A stretch of 64,000 nucleotides of DNA from Anaspis maculata (Eukaryota > Arthropoda > Insecta > Coleoptera > Scraptiidae). The position numbers and the translations under genes were made by a program. Within the stretch, counting starts at the first letter, position 1, and each line of letters starts with the position of its first letter. Below are positions 47,544 through 61,300 of the stretch, in pieces. A model generated the notes under the pieces. The model worked only from the letters and a program-made list of their open reading frames with translations. It was not told the DNA's origin and did not search any database. Location: positions 124,001 to 188,000 of the forward strand of contig OX421964.1 of the NCBI GenBank assembly GCA_949128115.1. Direction: 5' to 3'.

Positions 47544-50500
47544 GTAGCTGCCAACTCAAAAAGTGGTGACCGATCGTTCTTAAAGTCACGTGGGTTGGAG
47601 TTTGAAGTCACGTGGGTTGGAGCCTGGAGTCACGTGGGTTAGGACCTGAAATTTTTGGTTAACAATTGTGTCTTTTTTTCTATATTTGTGTTTGTTTGAC
47701 GGATGTTGCGTTTGGAACAAGTAGCTGCCAACTCAAAAGGTGGTGACCGATCGTTTTAAAAGTCACGTGGGTTGGAGCCTGAAGTCACGTTGGTTTAAAC
47801 CATAACTTTTTGGATAACAAATGTGTCTTTTTTTTTATATTTGTGTTCGTCCGTCAGATGTAGCGTTTGGAACAAGAAGCTGCCAACTCAAAAAGTGGTG
47901 ACTGATCGTTTTTGAAGTCACGTGGGTTGGAGTTCGAAGTCACGTGGGTTGGAGTCCAAAGTCACGTGGGTTAGGACCTAAACTTTTTGGGTAACAATTG
48001 TGTTTTTTTTTTCGATATTTGTGTTCTTTTGACGGATGTTGCGTTCGGAACAAGTAGCTGCCAACTTCAAAAGTGGTGACGGATCGTTTTACAAGTCACG
48101 TGGGTTGAAGCCTGGAGGCACGTGGGTTGAAGCCTGAAGTCACGTGGGTTGGAGCCTGAAGTCACGTGGGTTAGGACGTAAATTTTTGGATAGCAATTGT
48201 GTCTTTTTTTTCATATTTGTGTTCGTTTGACGAATGTTGCGTTTGGAACAAGTAGCTGCCAACTCAAAAAGTGGTGACCGATCGTTTTTGAAGTCACGTG
48301 GGTTGGAGTTTGAAGTCACGTGGGTTGGAGCCCGGAGTCACGTGGGTTAGGACCTAAACTTTTTGGATAACCATTGTGTCTATTTTTTGATATTTTTGTT
48401 CGTCCGTCGGATGTTGCGTTTGGAACGAGTAGCTGCCAACTTAAAAAGTGGTAACCGATCGTTTTTAAAGTCACGTGGGTTGAAGTTTGAAGTCACGTGG
48501 GTTGGAGCCTGAAGTCACGTGGGTTGAAACCTGAACTTTTTGGATAACAATTGTCTTTTTTTTTTTTCGATATTTGTGTTCGTTTGACGGATGTTGCGTT
48601 TGGAACAAGTAGCTGCCAACTCAAAAAGTGGTGACCGATCGTTTTTGAAGTCACGTGGGTTGGAGTTTGAAGTCACGTGGGTTGGAGCCTGAAGTCACGT
48701 GGAATAGGACCTGAAATGTTTGGATAACATTTGTGTCTTTTTTTTTTATATTTGTGTTCGTTTGACGGATGTTGCGTTTGGAACAAGTAGCTGCTAACTC
48801 AAAAAGTGGTGACCGATCGTTTTTAAAGTCACGTGGGTTGAAGTTTGAAGTCACGTGGGTTGGAGCCTGAAGTCACGTGGGTTCAAACCTGAACTTTTTG
48901 GATAACTATTGTGTCTATTTTCTGATATTTTTGTTCGTTCGTCGGATGTTGCGTTTGAAACGAGTAGCTGCCAACTTAAAAAGTGGTGACCGATCGTTTT
49001 TGAAGTCACGTGGGTTGAAGTTTGAAGTCACGTGGGTTGGAGCCTGAAGTCACGTGGGTTAGGACCTGAAATTTTTGAATAACAATTGTGTCTTTTTTTT
49101 GATATTTGTGTTCGTTTGGCGGATGTTGCGTTTGGAACAAGTAGCTGCCAACTGAATAAGTGGTAACCGATCGTTTCAAAAGTCACGTGGGTTGATGTTT
49201 GAAGTCACGTGGGTTGGAGCCTGAAGTCACGTGGGTTCAAACTTGAACTTTTTGGATAATAACTGTGTCTTTTCTTTTGATATTTGTGTTAGTTAACGGA
49301 TGTTGCGTTTGGAACAAGTAGCTGCCAACTCAAAGAGTGGTGACCGATCGTTTTTAAAGTCACGTAGGTTGAAGTTTGAAGTCACGTGGGATGGAGCTTG
49401 AAGTCAGGTGGGTTAAGACCTGAACTTTTTGGATAACAATTGTGTCTTTTTTTTTTGATATTTGTGTTCGTTCGTCAGATGTTGCGTTTGGAACAAGTAG
49501 CTGCCAACTCAAAAAGTGGTGACCGATCGTTTTTAAAGTCACGTGGGTTGGAGTTTGAAGTCACGTGGGTTGGAGCTTGAAGTCACGTGGGTAAGGACCT
49601 GATTTTTTTGGATAACAATTCTGTCTATTTTTTGATATTTTTGTTCGTTCGTCGGATGTTGCGTTTGGAACAAGTAGCTGCCAACTTAAAAAGTGGTGAC
49701 CGATCATTTTTAAAGTCACGTGGGTTGAAGTTTGAAGTCACGTGGGTTGGAGCCTGAAGTCACGTGGGCTCAAACCTGAACTTTTTGGAAAATAATTGTG
49801 TCTATTTTTCGATATTTTTGTTCGTTCGTCGGATGTTGCGTTTGGAACGAGTAACTGCCAACTCCAAAAGTGGTGACCGATCGTATTAAAAGTCACGTGG
49901 GTTGAAGTTTGAAGTCACGTGGGCTGGAGCCTGAAGTCACGTGGGTTAAAACCCTCACTTTTTGGATAACAATTGTGTCTTTTTTTTTATATTTGTGTTC
50001 GTTCGTCAGATGTTGCGTTTGGAACAAGTAGCTGCCAACTCAAGAAGTGGTGACCGATCGTATTCAAAGTCACGTGGGTTGGAGTATGAAGTAACGTGAG
50101 TTAGAGCCTGAAGTCACGTGGGTTAGGACCCAAACTTTTTTGATAACAATTGTGTCTTTCTTTTTGATATTTGTTTTCGTTTGACGGATGTTGCGTTTGG
50201 AACAAGTAGCTGCCAACTTCAAAAGTGGTGACGGATCGTTTTACAAGTCACGTGGGTTGAATCCTGGAGGCACGTGGGTTGGAGCCTGAAGTCACGTGGG
50301 TTGGAGCCTGAAGTCACGTGGGTTAGGACCTAAATTTTTGGATAGCAATTGTGTCTTTTTTTTCATATTTGTGTTCGTTTGACGGATGTTGCGTTTGGAC
50401 AAGTAGCTGACAACTCAAGAAGTGGTGACCGATCGTTTTCAAAGTCACGTGGGTTGAAGTTTGAAGTCACGTGGGTTGGAGCCTGGAGTCACGTGGGTTC

Positions 50501-51311
50501 AAAACTAAACTTTTTGGACCATAATTGTGTCTTTTCTTTTGATATTTGTGTTAGTTAACGGATGTTGCGTTTGGAACAAGTAGCTGCCAACTCAAAAAGT
50601 GGTGACCGATCGTTTTTAAAGTCACGTGGGTTGGAGTTTGAAGTCACGTGGGTTGGAGCCCGGAGTCACGTGGGTTAGGACCTGAACTTTTTGGCTAACA
50701 ATTGTGTCTATTTTTCGATATTTTTTGTTCGTTCGCCAGATGTTGCGTTTGGAACGAGTAGCTGCCAACTTAAAAAGTGGTGACCGATCGTTTTTAAGGT
50801 CACGTGGGTTGAAGTTTGAACTCACGTGGGTTGGAGCCTGAAATCACGTGGGTTGAAACCTGAACTTTTTGGATAACAATTGTCTTTTTTTTTTCGATAT
50901 TTGTGTTCGTTTGACGGATGTTGCGTTTGGAACAAGTAGCTGCCAACTCAAAAAGTGGTGACCGATCGTTCTTAAAGTCACGTGGGTTGGAGTTTGAAGT
51001 CACGTTCGTTGGAGCTCGAAGTCACGTGGGTTAGGACCTGAACTTTTTGGAAAACATATGTGTCTTTTTTTTCGATATTTGTGTTCGTTTGACGGATGTT
51101 GCGTTTGGAAAAAGTAGCTGCCAACTCCAAAAGTGGTGACGGATCGTTTTGAAAGTCACGTGGGTTGAAGCCTGGAGGCACGTGGGTTGAAGCCTGAAGT
51201 CACGTGGGTTGGAGCCTGAAGTCACGTGGGTTAGGACCTAAATTTTTGGATAGCAATTGTGTCTTTTTTTTCATATTTGTGTTCGTTTGACGGATGTTGC
51301 GTTTGGAACAA
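47544..51311 (+). repeat. 3,768-bp tandem duplication, copy 2
   Basis: This carries all the private marks of copy 1, for example the TTTGGACAAGTAGCTGACAAC unit near 50,393. Its right part, from about 49.5 kb, is also the start of the next tandem duplication, so the two events overlap. Confidence 0.92.
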
Positions 51312-53830
51312 GTAGCTGCCAACTCAAAAAGTGGTGACCGATCGTTTTTAAAGTCACGTGGGTTGAAGTTTGAAGTCACGTTGGTTGGAGCCTGAAGTCA
51401 CGTGGGTCCAAAACTAAACTTTTTGGACAATAATTGTGTCTTTTCTTCCGATATTTGTGTTAGTTAACGGATGTTGCGTTTGGAACAAGTAGCTGCCAAC
51501 TCAAAAAGTGGTGACCGATCGTTTTTAAAGTCACGTGGGTTGAAGTTTGAAGTCACGTGGGTTGGAGCTCGAAGTCACGTGGGTTAGGACCTGAACTTTT
51601 TGGATAACAATTGTGTCTTTTTTTTTGATATTTGTGTTCGTTCGTCAGATGTTGCGTTTGGAACAAGTAGCTGCCAACTCAAAAAGTGGTGACCGATCGT
51701 TTTTAAAGTCACGTGGGTTGGAGTTTGAAGTCACGTGGGTTGGAGCCCGGAGTCACGTGGGTTAGGACCTGAACTTTTTGGCTAACAATTGTGTCTATTT
51801 TTCGATATTTTTTGTTCGTTCGTCGGATGTTGCGTTTGGAACAAGTAGCTGCCAACTTAAAAAGTGGTGACCGATCGTTTTTAAGGTCACGTGGGTTGAA
51901 GTTTGAACTCACGTGGGTTGGAGCCTGAAATCACGTGGGTTGAAACCTGAACTTTTTGGATAACAATTGTCTTTTTTTTTTCGATATTTGTGTACGTTTG
52001 ACGGATGTTGCGTTTGGAACAAGTAGCTGCCAACTCAAAAAGTGGTGACCGATCGTTCTTAAAGTCACGTGGGTTGGAGTTTGAAGTCACGTGGGTTGGA
52101 GCTCGAAGTCACGTGGGTTAGGACCTGAATTTTTTGGATAACAATTGTGTCTATTTTTTGATATTTTTGTTCGTTCGTCGGATGTTGCGTTTGGAACGAG
52201 TAACTGCCAACTCCAAAAGTGGTGACCGATCGTATTAAAAGTCACGTGGGTTGAAGTTCGAAGTCACGTGGGCTGGAGCCTGAAGTCACGTGGGTTAAAA
52301 CCCTCACTTTTTGGATAACAATTGTGTCTTTTTTTTATATTTGTGTTCGTTCGTCAGATGTTGCGTTTGGAAGTAGCTGCCAACTCAAGAAGTGGTGACC
52401 GATCGTATTCAAAGTCACGTGGGTTGGAGTATGAAGTAACGTGAGTTAGAGCCTGAAGTCACGTGGGTTAGGACCCAAACTTTTTTGATAACAATTGTGT
52501 CTTTCTTTTTGATATTTGTTCTCGTTTGACGGATGTTGCGTTTGGAACAAGTAGCTGCCAACTTCAAAAGTGGTGACGGATCGTTTTACAAGTCACGTGG
52601 GTTGAAGCCTGGAGGCACGTGGGTTGAAGCCTGAAGTCACGTGGGTTGGAGCCTGAAGTCACGTGGGTTAGGACCTAAATTTTTGGATAGCAATTGTGTC
52701 TTTTTTTTCATATTTGTGTTCGTTTGACGGATGTTGCGTTTGGAACAAGTAGCTGCCAACTCAAAAAGTGGTGACCGATCGTTTTTGAAGTCACGTGGGT
52801 TGGAGTTTGAAGTCACGTGGGTTGGAGCCCGGAGTCACGTGGGTTAGGACCTGAACTTTTTGGATAACCATTGTGTCTATTCTTTGATATTTTTGTTCGT
52901 CCGTCGGATGTTGCGTTTGGAACGAGTAGCTGCCAACTTAAAAAGTGGTAACCGATCGTTTTTAAAGTCACGTGGGTTGAAGTTTGAAGTCACGTGGGTT
53001 GGAGCCTGAAGTCACGTGGGTTGAAACCTGAACTTTTTGGATAACAATTGTCTTTTTTTTTTTTTTCGATATTTGTGTTCGTTTGACGGATGTTGCGTTT
53101 GGAACAAGTAGCTGCCAACTCAAAAAGTGGTGACCGATCGTTTTTGAAGTCACGTGGGTTAGAGTTTGAAGTCACGTGGGTTGGAGCTCGAAGTCACGTG
53201 GGTTAGGACCTGAACTTTTTGGATAACAATTGTGTCTTTTATTTTCGATATCTGTGTTCGTTTGACGGATGTTGCGTTTGGAACAAGTAGCTGCCAACTC
53301 CAAAAGTGGTGACGGATCGTTTTCAAAGTCACGTGGGTTGAAGCCTGGAGGCACGTGGGTTGAAGCCTGAAGTCACGTGGGTTGGAGCCTGAAGTCACGT
53401 GGGTTAGGACCTGAAATTTTTGGATGACAATTGTGTCTTTTTTTTCGATATTTGTGTTCGTTTGACGGATGTTGCGTTTGGAACAGGTAGCTGCCAACTC
53501 CAAAAGTGGTGACAAATCGTTTCAAAAGTCACGTGGGTTGGAGCCGGGAGGCACGTGGGTTCAAACCTGATTTTTTTTGGATAACAATTGTGTCTATTTT
53601 TTGATATTTTTGTTCGTTCGTCGGATGTTGCGTTTGGAACAAGTAGCTGCCAACTTAAAAGTGGTGACCGATCGTTTTTAAAGTCACGTGGGTTGAAGTT
53701 TGAAGTCACGTGGGATGGAGCTTGAAGTCAGGTGGGTTAAGACCTGAACTTTTTGGATAACAATTGTCTTTTTTTTTTCGATATTTGTGTTCGTTTGACG
53801 GATGTTGCGTTTGGAACAAGTAGCTGCCAA
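49510..53830 (+). repeat. ~4.3/4.7-kb tandem duplication, copy 1
   Basis: This matches 53,831-58,510. The offset steps from 4,323 to 4,502, 4,858 and then 4,679 bp, so the copies differ by insertion of one and then two monomers and loss of one. A 5-bp deletion, TTTGGAAGTAGCTG near 52,368, is private to this copy. Confidence 0.85.
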
Positions 53831-56800
53831 CTCAAAAAGTGGTGACCGATCGTTTTTAAAGTCACGTGGGTTGGAGTTTGAAGTCACGTGGGTTGGAGCT
53901 TGAAGTCACGTGGGTAAGGACCTGATTTTTTTGGATAACAATTGTGTCTATTTTTTGATATTTTTGTTCGTTCGTCGGATGTTGCGTTTGGAACAAGTAG
54001 CTGCCAACTTAAAAAGTGGTGACCGATCATTTTTAAAGTCACGTGGGTTGAAGTTTGAAGTCACGTGGGTTGGAGCCTGAAGTCACGTGGGCTCAAACCT
54101 GAACTTTTTGGATAATAATTGTGTCTATTTTTCGATATTTTTGTTCGTTCGTCGGATGTTGCGTTTGGAACGAGTAACTGCCAACTCCAAAAGTGGTGAC
54201 CGATCGTATTAAAAGTCACGTGGGTTGAAGTTTGAAGTCACGTGGGCTGGAGCCTGAAGTCACGTGAGTTAAAACCCTCACTTTTTGGATAACAATTGTG
54301 TCTTTTTTTTTATATTTGTGTTCGTTCGTCAGATGTTGCGTTTGGAACAAGTAGCTGCCAACTCAAGAAGTGGTGACCGATCGTATTCAAAGTCACGTGG
54401 GTTGGAGTATGAAGTAACGTGAGTTAGAGCCTGAAGTCACGTGGGTTAGGACCCAAACTTTTTTGATAACAATTGTGTCTTTCTTTTTGATATTTGTTTT
54501 CGTTTGACGGATGTTGCGTTTGGAACAAGTAGCTGCCAACTTCAAAAGTGGTGACGGATCGTTTTACAAGTCACGTGGGTTGAATCCTGGAGGCACGTGG
54601 GTTGGAGCCTGAAGTCACGTGGGTTGGAGCCTGAAGTCACGTGGGTTAGGACCTAAATTTTTGGATAGCAATTGTGTCTTTTTTTTCATCTTTGTGTTCG
54701 TTTGACGGATGTTGCGTTTGGAACAAGTAGCTGCCAACTCAAGAAGTGGTGACCGATCGTTTTCAAAGTCACGTGGGTTGAAGTTTGAAGTCACGTGGGT
54801 TGGAGCCTGAAGTCACGTGGGTTCATAACTAAACTTTTTGGACAATAATTGTGTCTTTTCTTTTGATATTTGTGTTAGTTAACGGATGTTGCGTTTGGAA
54901 CAAGTAGCTGCCAACTCAAAAAGTGGTGACCGATCGTTTTCAAAGTCACGTGGGTTGGAGTTTGAAGTCACGTGGGTTGGAGCTTGAAGTCACGTGGGTT
55001 AAGACCTGAACTTTTTGGATAACAATTGTGTCTTTTTTTTTGATATTTGTGTTCGTTCGTCAGATGTTGCGTTTGGAACAAGTAGCTGCCAACTCAAAAA
55101 GTGGTGACCGATCGTTTTTAAAGTCACGTGGGTTGGAGTTTGAAGTCACGTGGGTTGGAGCCCGGAGTCACGTGGGTTAGGACCTGAACTTTTTGGCTAA
55201 CAATTGTGTCTATTTTTCGATATTTTTTGTTCGTTCGCCAGATGTTGCGTTTGGAACGAGTAGCTGCCAACTTAAAAAGTGGTGACCGATCGTTTTTAAG
55301 GTCACGTGGGTTGAAGTTTGAACTCACGTGGGTTGGAGCCTGAAATCACGTGGGTTGAAACCTGAACTTTTTGGATAACAATTGTCTTTTTTTTTTCGAT
55401 ATTTGTGTTCGTTTGACGGATGTTGCGTTTGGAACAAGTAGCTGCCAACTCAAAAAGTGGTGACCGATCGTTATTAAAGTCACGTGGGTTGGAGTTTGAA
55501 GTCACGTGGGTTGGAGCTCGAAGTCACGTGGGTTAGGACCTGAACTTTTTGGAAAACATATGTGTCTTTTTTTTCGATATTTGTGTTCGTTTGACGGATG
55601 TTGCGTTTGGAAAAAGTAGCTGCCAACTCCAAAAGTGGTGACGGATCGTTTTGAAAGTCACGTGGGTTGAAGCCTGGAGGCACGTGGGTTGAAGCCTAAA
55701 GTCACGTTGGTTGGAGCCTGAAGTCACGTGGGTTAGGACCTAAATTTTTGGATAGCAATTGTGTCTTTTTTTTCATATTTGTGTTCGTTTGACGGATGTT
55801 GCGTTTGGAACAAGTAGCTGCCAACTCAAAAAGTGGTGACCGATCGTTTTTAAAGTCACGTGGGTTGAAGTTTGAAGTCACGTTGGTTGGAGCCTGAAGT
55901 CACGCGGGTCCAAAACTAAACTTTTTGGACAATAATTGTGTCTTTTCTTCCGATATTTGTGTTAGTTAACGGATGTTGCGTTTGGAACAAGTAGCTGCCA
56001 ACTCAAAAAGTGGTGACCGATCGTTTTTAAAGTCACGTGGGTTGGAGTTTGAAGTCACGTGGGTTGGAGCTTGAAGTCACGTGGGTTAAGACCTGAACTT
56101 TTTGGATAACAATTGTGTCTTTTTTTTTGATATTTGTGTTCGTTCGTCAGATGTTGCGTTTGGAACAAGTAGCTGCCAACTCAAAAAGTGGTGACCGATC
56201 GTTTTTAAAGTCACGTGGGTTGGAGTTTGGAGTCACGTGGGTTGGAGCCCGGAGTCACGTGGGTTAGGACCTGAACTTTTTGGCTAACAATTGTGTCTAT
56301 TTTTCGATATTTTTTGTTCGTTCGTCGGATGTTGCGTTTGGAACAAGTAGCTGCCAACTTAAAAAGTGGTGACCGATCGTTTTTAAGGTCACGTGGGTTG
56401 AAGTTTGAACTCACGTGGGTTGGAGCCTGAAATCACGTGGGTTGAAACCTGAACTTTTTGGATAACAATTGTCTTTTTTTTTTCGATATTTGTGTTCGTT
56501 TGACGGATGTTGCGTTTGGAACAAGTAGCTGCCAACTCAAAAAGTGGTGACCGATCGTTCTTAAAGTCACGTGGGTTGGAGTTTGAAGTCACGTGGGTTG
56601 GAGCTCGAAGTCACGTGGGTTAGGACCTGAACTTTTTGGAAAACAATTGTGTCTTTTTTTTCGATATTTGTGTTCGTTTGACGGATGTTGCGTTTGGAAA
56701 AAGTAGCTGCCAACTCCAAAAGTGGTGACGGATCGTTTTGAAAGTCACGTGGGTTGAAGCCTGGAGGCACGTGGGTTGGAGCCTGAAGTCACGTGGGTTC

Positions 56801-58510
56801 AAACCTGATTTTTTTGGATAACAATTGTGTCTATTTTTTGATATTTTTGTTCGTTCGTCGGATGTTGCGTTTGGAACAAGTAGCTGCCAACTCAAAAAGT
56901 GGTGACCGATCATTTTTAAAGTCACGTGGGTTGAAGTTTGAAGTCACGTGGGTTGGAGCCTGAAGTCACGTGGGTTCAAACCTGAACTTTTTGGATAACA
57001 ATTGTGTTTTTTTTTTGATATTTTTGTTCGTTCGTCGGATGTTGCGTTTGGAACGAGTAACTGCCAACTCCAAAAGTGGTGACCGATCGTATTAAAAGTC
57101 ACGTGGGTTGAAGTTTGAAGTCACGTGGGCTGGAGCCTGAAGTCACGTGGGTTAAAACCCTCACTTTTTGGATAACAATTGTGTCTTTTTTTTTATATTT
57201 GTGTTCGTTAGTCAGATGTTGCGTTTGGAACAAGTAGCTGCCAACTCAAGAAGTGGTGACCGATCGTATTCAAAGTCACGTGGGTTGGAGTATGAAGTAA
57301 CGTGAGTTAGAGCCTGAAGTCACGTGGGTTAGGACCCAAACTTTTTTGATAACAATTGTGTCTTTCTTTTTGATATTTGTTCTCGTTTGACGGATGTTGC
57401 GTTTGGAACAAGTAGCTGCCAACTTCAAAAGTGGTGACGGATCGTTTTACAAGTCACGTGGGTTGAAGCCTGGAGGCACGTGGGTTGAAGCCTGAAGTCA
57501 CGTGGGTTGGAGCCTGAAGTCACGTGGGTTAGGACCTAAATTTTTGGATAGCAATTGTGTCTTTTTTTTCATATTTGTGTTCGTTTGACGGATGTTGCGT
57601 TTGGAACAAGTAGCTGCCAACTCAAAAAGTGGTGACCGATCGTTTTTGAAGTCACGTGGGTTGGAGTTTGAAGTCACGTGGGTTGGAGCCCGGAGTCACG
57701 TGGGTTAGGACCTGAACTTTTTGGATAACCATTGTGTCTATTCTTTGATATTTTTGTTCGTCCGTCGGATGTTGCGTTTGGAACGAGTAGCTGCCAACTT
57801 AAAAAGTGGTAACCGATCGTTTTTAAAGTCACGTGGGTTGAAGTTTGAAGTCACGTGGGTTGGAGCCTGAAGTCACGTGGGTTGAAACCTGAACTTTTTG
57901 GATAACAATTGTGTCTTTTATTTTCGATATCTGTGTTCGTTTGACGGATGTTGCGTTTGGAACAAGTAGCTGCCAACTCCAAAAGTGGTGACGGATCGTT
58001 TTCAAAGTCACGTGGGTTGAAGCCTGGAGGCACGTGGGTTGAAGCCTGAAGTCACGTGGGTTGGAGCCTGAAGTCACGTGGGTTAGGACCTGAAATTTTT
58101 GGATGACAATTGTGTCTTTTTTTTCGATATTTGTGTTCGTTTGACGGATGTTGCGTTTGGAACAGGTAGCTGCCAACTCCAAAAGTGGTGACAAATCGTT
58201 TTAAAAGTCACGTGGGTTGGAGCCGGGAGGCACGTGGGTTCAAACCTGATTTTTTTTGGATAACAATTGTGTCTATTTTTTGATATTTTTGTTCGTTCGT
58301 CGGATGTTGCGTTTGGAACAAGTAGCTGCCAACTTAAAAGTGGTGACCGATCGTTCTTAAAGTCACGTGGGTTGAAGTTTGAAGTCACGTGGGATGGAGC
58401 TTGAAGTCAGGTGGGTTAAGACCTGAACTTTTTGGATAACAATTGTCTTTTTTTTTTCGATATTTGTGTTCGTTTGACGGATGTTGCGTTTGGAACAAGT
58501 AGCTGCCAAC
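53831..58510 (+). repeat. ~4.3/4.7-kb tandem duplication, copy 2
   Basis: The copy is longer than its partner by two net monomers. It has an extra AAGACCTG-tailed monomer near 54.97-55.1 kb and two extra monomers near 56.6-56.9 kb. It lacks one monomer near 57.9 kb, where the long T-tract TTGTC unit is missing. It also matches 14.0-17.0 kb at about 40.3 kb. Confidence 0.85.
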
Positions 58511-61300
58511 TCAAAAAGTGGTGACCGATCGTTTTTAAAGTCACGTGGGTTGGAGTTTGAAGTAACGTGGGATGAAGCTCGAAGTCACGTGGGTTAGGAC
58601 CTGAACTTTTTGGATAACAATTGTGTCTTTTTTTTCGATTTTTGTGTTCGTTTGACGGATGTTGCGTTAGGAACAAGTAGCTGCCAACTCCAAAAGTGGT
58701 GACGAATCGTTTCAAAAGTCACGTGGGTTGAAGCCTGGAGGCACGTGGGTTGAAGCCTGAAGTCACGTGGGTTGGAGCCTGAAGTCACGTGGAATAGGAC
58801 CTGAAATGTTTGGATAACATTTGTGTCTTTTTTTTTTATATTTGTGTTCGTTTGACGGATGTTGCGTTTGGAACAAGTAGCTGCTAACTCAAAAAGTGGT
58901 GACCGATCGTTTTTAAAGTCACGTGGGTTGAAGTTTGAAGTCACGTGGGTTGGAGCCTGAAGTCACGTGGGTTCAAACCTGAACTTTTTGGATAACTATT
59001 GTGTCTATTTTTTGATATTTTTGTTCGTTCGTCGGATGTTGCGTTTGAAACGAGTAGCTGCCAACTTAAAAAGTGGTGACCGATCGTTTTTGAAGTCACG
59101 TGGGTTGAAATTTGAAGTCACGTGGGTTGGAGCCTGAAGTCACGTGGGTTAGGACCTGAAATTTTTGGATAACAATTGTGTCTTTTTTTTGATATTTGTG
59201 TTCGTTTGGCGGATGTTGCGTTTGGAACAAGTAGCTGCCAACTGAAAAAGTGGTGACCGATCGTTTTAAAAGTCACGTGGGTTGATGTTTGAAGTCACGT
59301 GGGTTGGAGCCTGAAGTCACGTGGGTTCAAACTTGAACTTTTTGGATAATAACTGTGTCTTTTCTTTTGATATTTGTGTTAGTTAACGGATGTTGCGTTT
59401 GGAACAAGTAGCTGCCAACTCAAAGAGTGGTGACCGATCGTTTTTAAAGTCACGTAGGTTGAAGTTTGAAGTCACGTGTGATGGAGCTTGAAGTCAGGTG
59501 GGTTAAGACCTGAACTTTTTGGATAACAATTGTGTCTTTTTTTTTTGATATTTGTGTTCGTTCGTCAGATGTTGCGTTTGGAACAAGTATCTGCCAACTC
59601 AAAAAGTGGTGACCGATCGTTTTTAAAGTCACGTGGGTTGGAGTTTGAAGTCACGTGGGTTGGAGCTTGAAGTCACGTGGGTTAGGACCTGATTTTTTTG
59701 GATAACAATTGTGTCTATTTTTTGATATTTTTGTTCGTTCGTCGGATGTTGCGTTTGGAACAAGTAGCTGCCAACTTAAAAAGTGGTGACCGATCATTTT
59801 TAAAGTCACGTGGGTTGAAGTTTGAAGTCACGTGGGTTGGAGCCTGAAGTCACGTGGGTTCAAACCTGAACTTTTTGGATAACAATTGTGTCTATTTTTT
59901 GATATTTTTGTTCGTTCGTCGGATGTTGCGTTTGGAACGAGTAACTGCCAACTCCAAAAGTGGTGACCGATCGTATTAAAAGTCACGTGGGTTGAAGTTT
60001 GAAGTCACGTGGGCTGGAGCCTGAAGTCACGTGGGTTAAAACCCTCACTTTTTGGATAACAATTGTGTCTTTTTTTTTATATTTGTGTTCGTTCGTCAGA
60101 TGTTGCGTTTGGAACAAGTAGCTGCCAACTCAAGAAGTGGTGACCGATCGTATTCAAAGTCACGTGGGTTGGAGTATGAAGTAACGTGAGTTAGAGCCTG
60201 AAGTCACGTGGGTTAGGACCCAAACTTTTTTGATAACAATTGTGTCTTTCTTTTTGATATTTGTTTTCGTTTGACGGATGTTGCGTTTGGAACAAGTAGC
60301 TGCCAACTTCAAAAGTGGTGACGGATCGTTTTACAAGCACGTGGGTTGAAGCCTGGAGGCACGTGGGTTGAAGCCTGAAGTCACGTGGGTTGGAGCCTGA
60401 AGTCACGTGGGTTAGGACCTAAATTTTTGAATAGCAATTGTGTCTTTTTTTTCATAATTGTGTTCGTTTGACGGATGTTGCGTTTGGAACAAGTAGCTGC
60501 CAACTCAAAAAGTGGTGACCGATCGTTTTAAAAGTCACGTGGGTTGAAGTTTGAAGTCACGTTGGTTGGAGCCTGAAGTCACGTGGGTCCAAAACTAAAC
60601 TTTTTGGACAATAATTGTGTCTTTTCTTTTGATATTTGTGTTAGTTAACGGATGTTGCGTTTGGAACAAGTAGCTGCCAACTCAAAAAGTGGTGACCGAT
60701 CGTTTTTAAAGTCACGTGGGTTGGAGTTTGAAGTCACGTGGGTTGGAGCTTGAAGTCACGTGGGTTAAGACCTGAACTTTTTGGATAACAATTGTGTCTT
60801 TTTTTTATATTCGTGTTCGTTCGTCAGATGTAGCGTTTGGAACAAGAAGCTGCCAACTCAAAAAGTGGTGACTGATCGTTTTTGAAGTCACGTGGGTTGG
60901 AGTTTGAAGTCACGTGGGTTGGAGTCCAAAGTCACGTGGGTTAGGACCTAAACTTTTTGGGTAACAATTGTGTCTTTTTTTTCGATATTTGTGTTCTTTT
61001 GACGGATGTTGCGTTTGAAACAAGTAGCTGCCAACTCAAAAAGTGGTGACCAATCGTTTTTGAAGTCACGTGGGTTGAAGTTTGAAGTCACGTGGGTTGG
61101 AGCCTGAAGTCACGTGGGTTAGGACCTGAAATTTTTGGATAACAATTGTGTCTTTTTTTTGATATTTGTGTCCGTTTGGCGGATGTTGCGTTTGGAACAA
61201 GTTGCTGCCAACTGAAAAAGTGGTGACCGATCGTTTCAAAAGTCACGTGGGTTGATGTTTGAAGTCACGTGGGTTGGAGCCTGAAGTCACGTGGGTTCAA
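58511..61300 (+). repeat. Array segment combining 42-kb-like and 7-kb-like monomer orders
   Basis: About 16 monomers. The left part follows 42.2-43.3 kb and the middle (59.4-60.7 kb) follows 6.5-7.97 kb. The part from about 60.8 kb resembles 1.85-2.4 and 18.67-19.2 kb, including the GATGTAGCG unit. No gene is seen. Confidence 0.8.
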
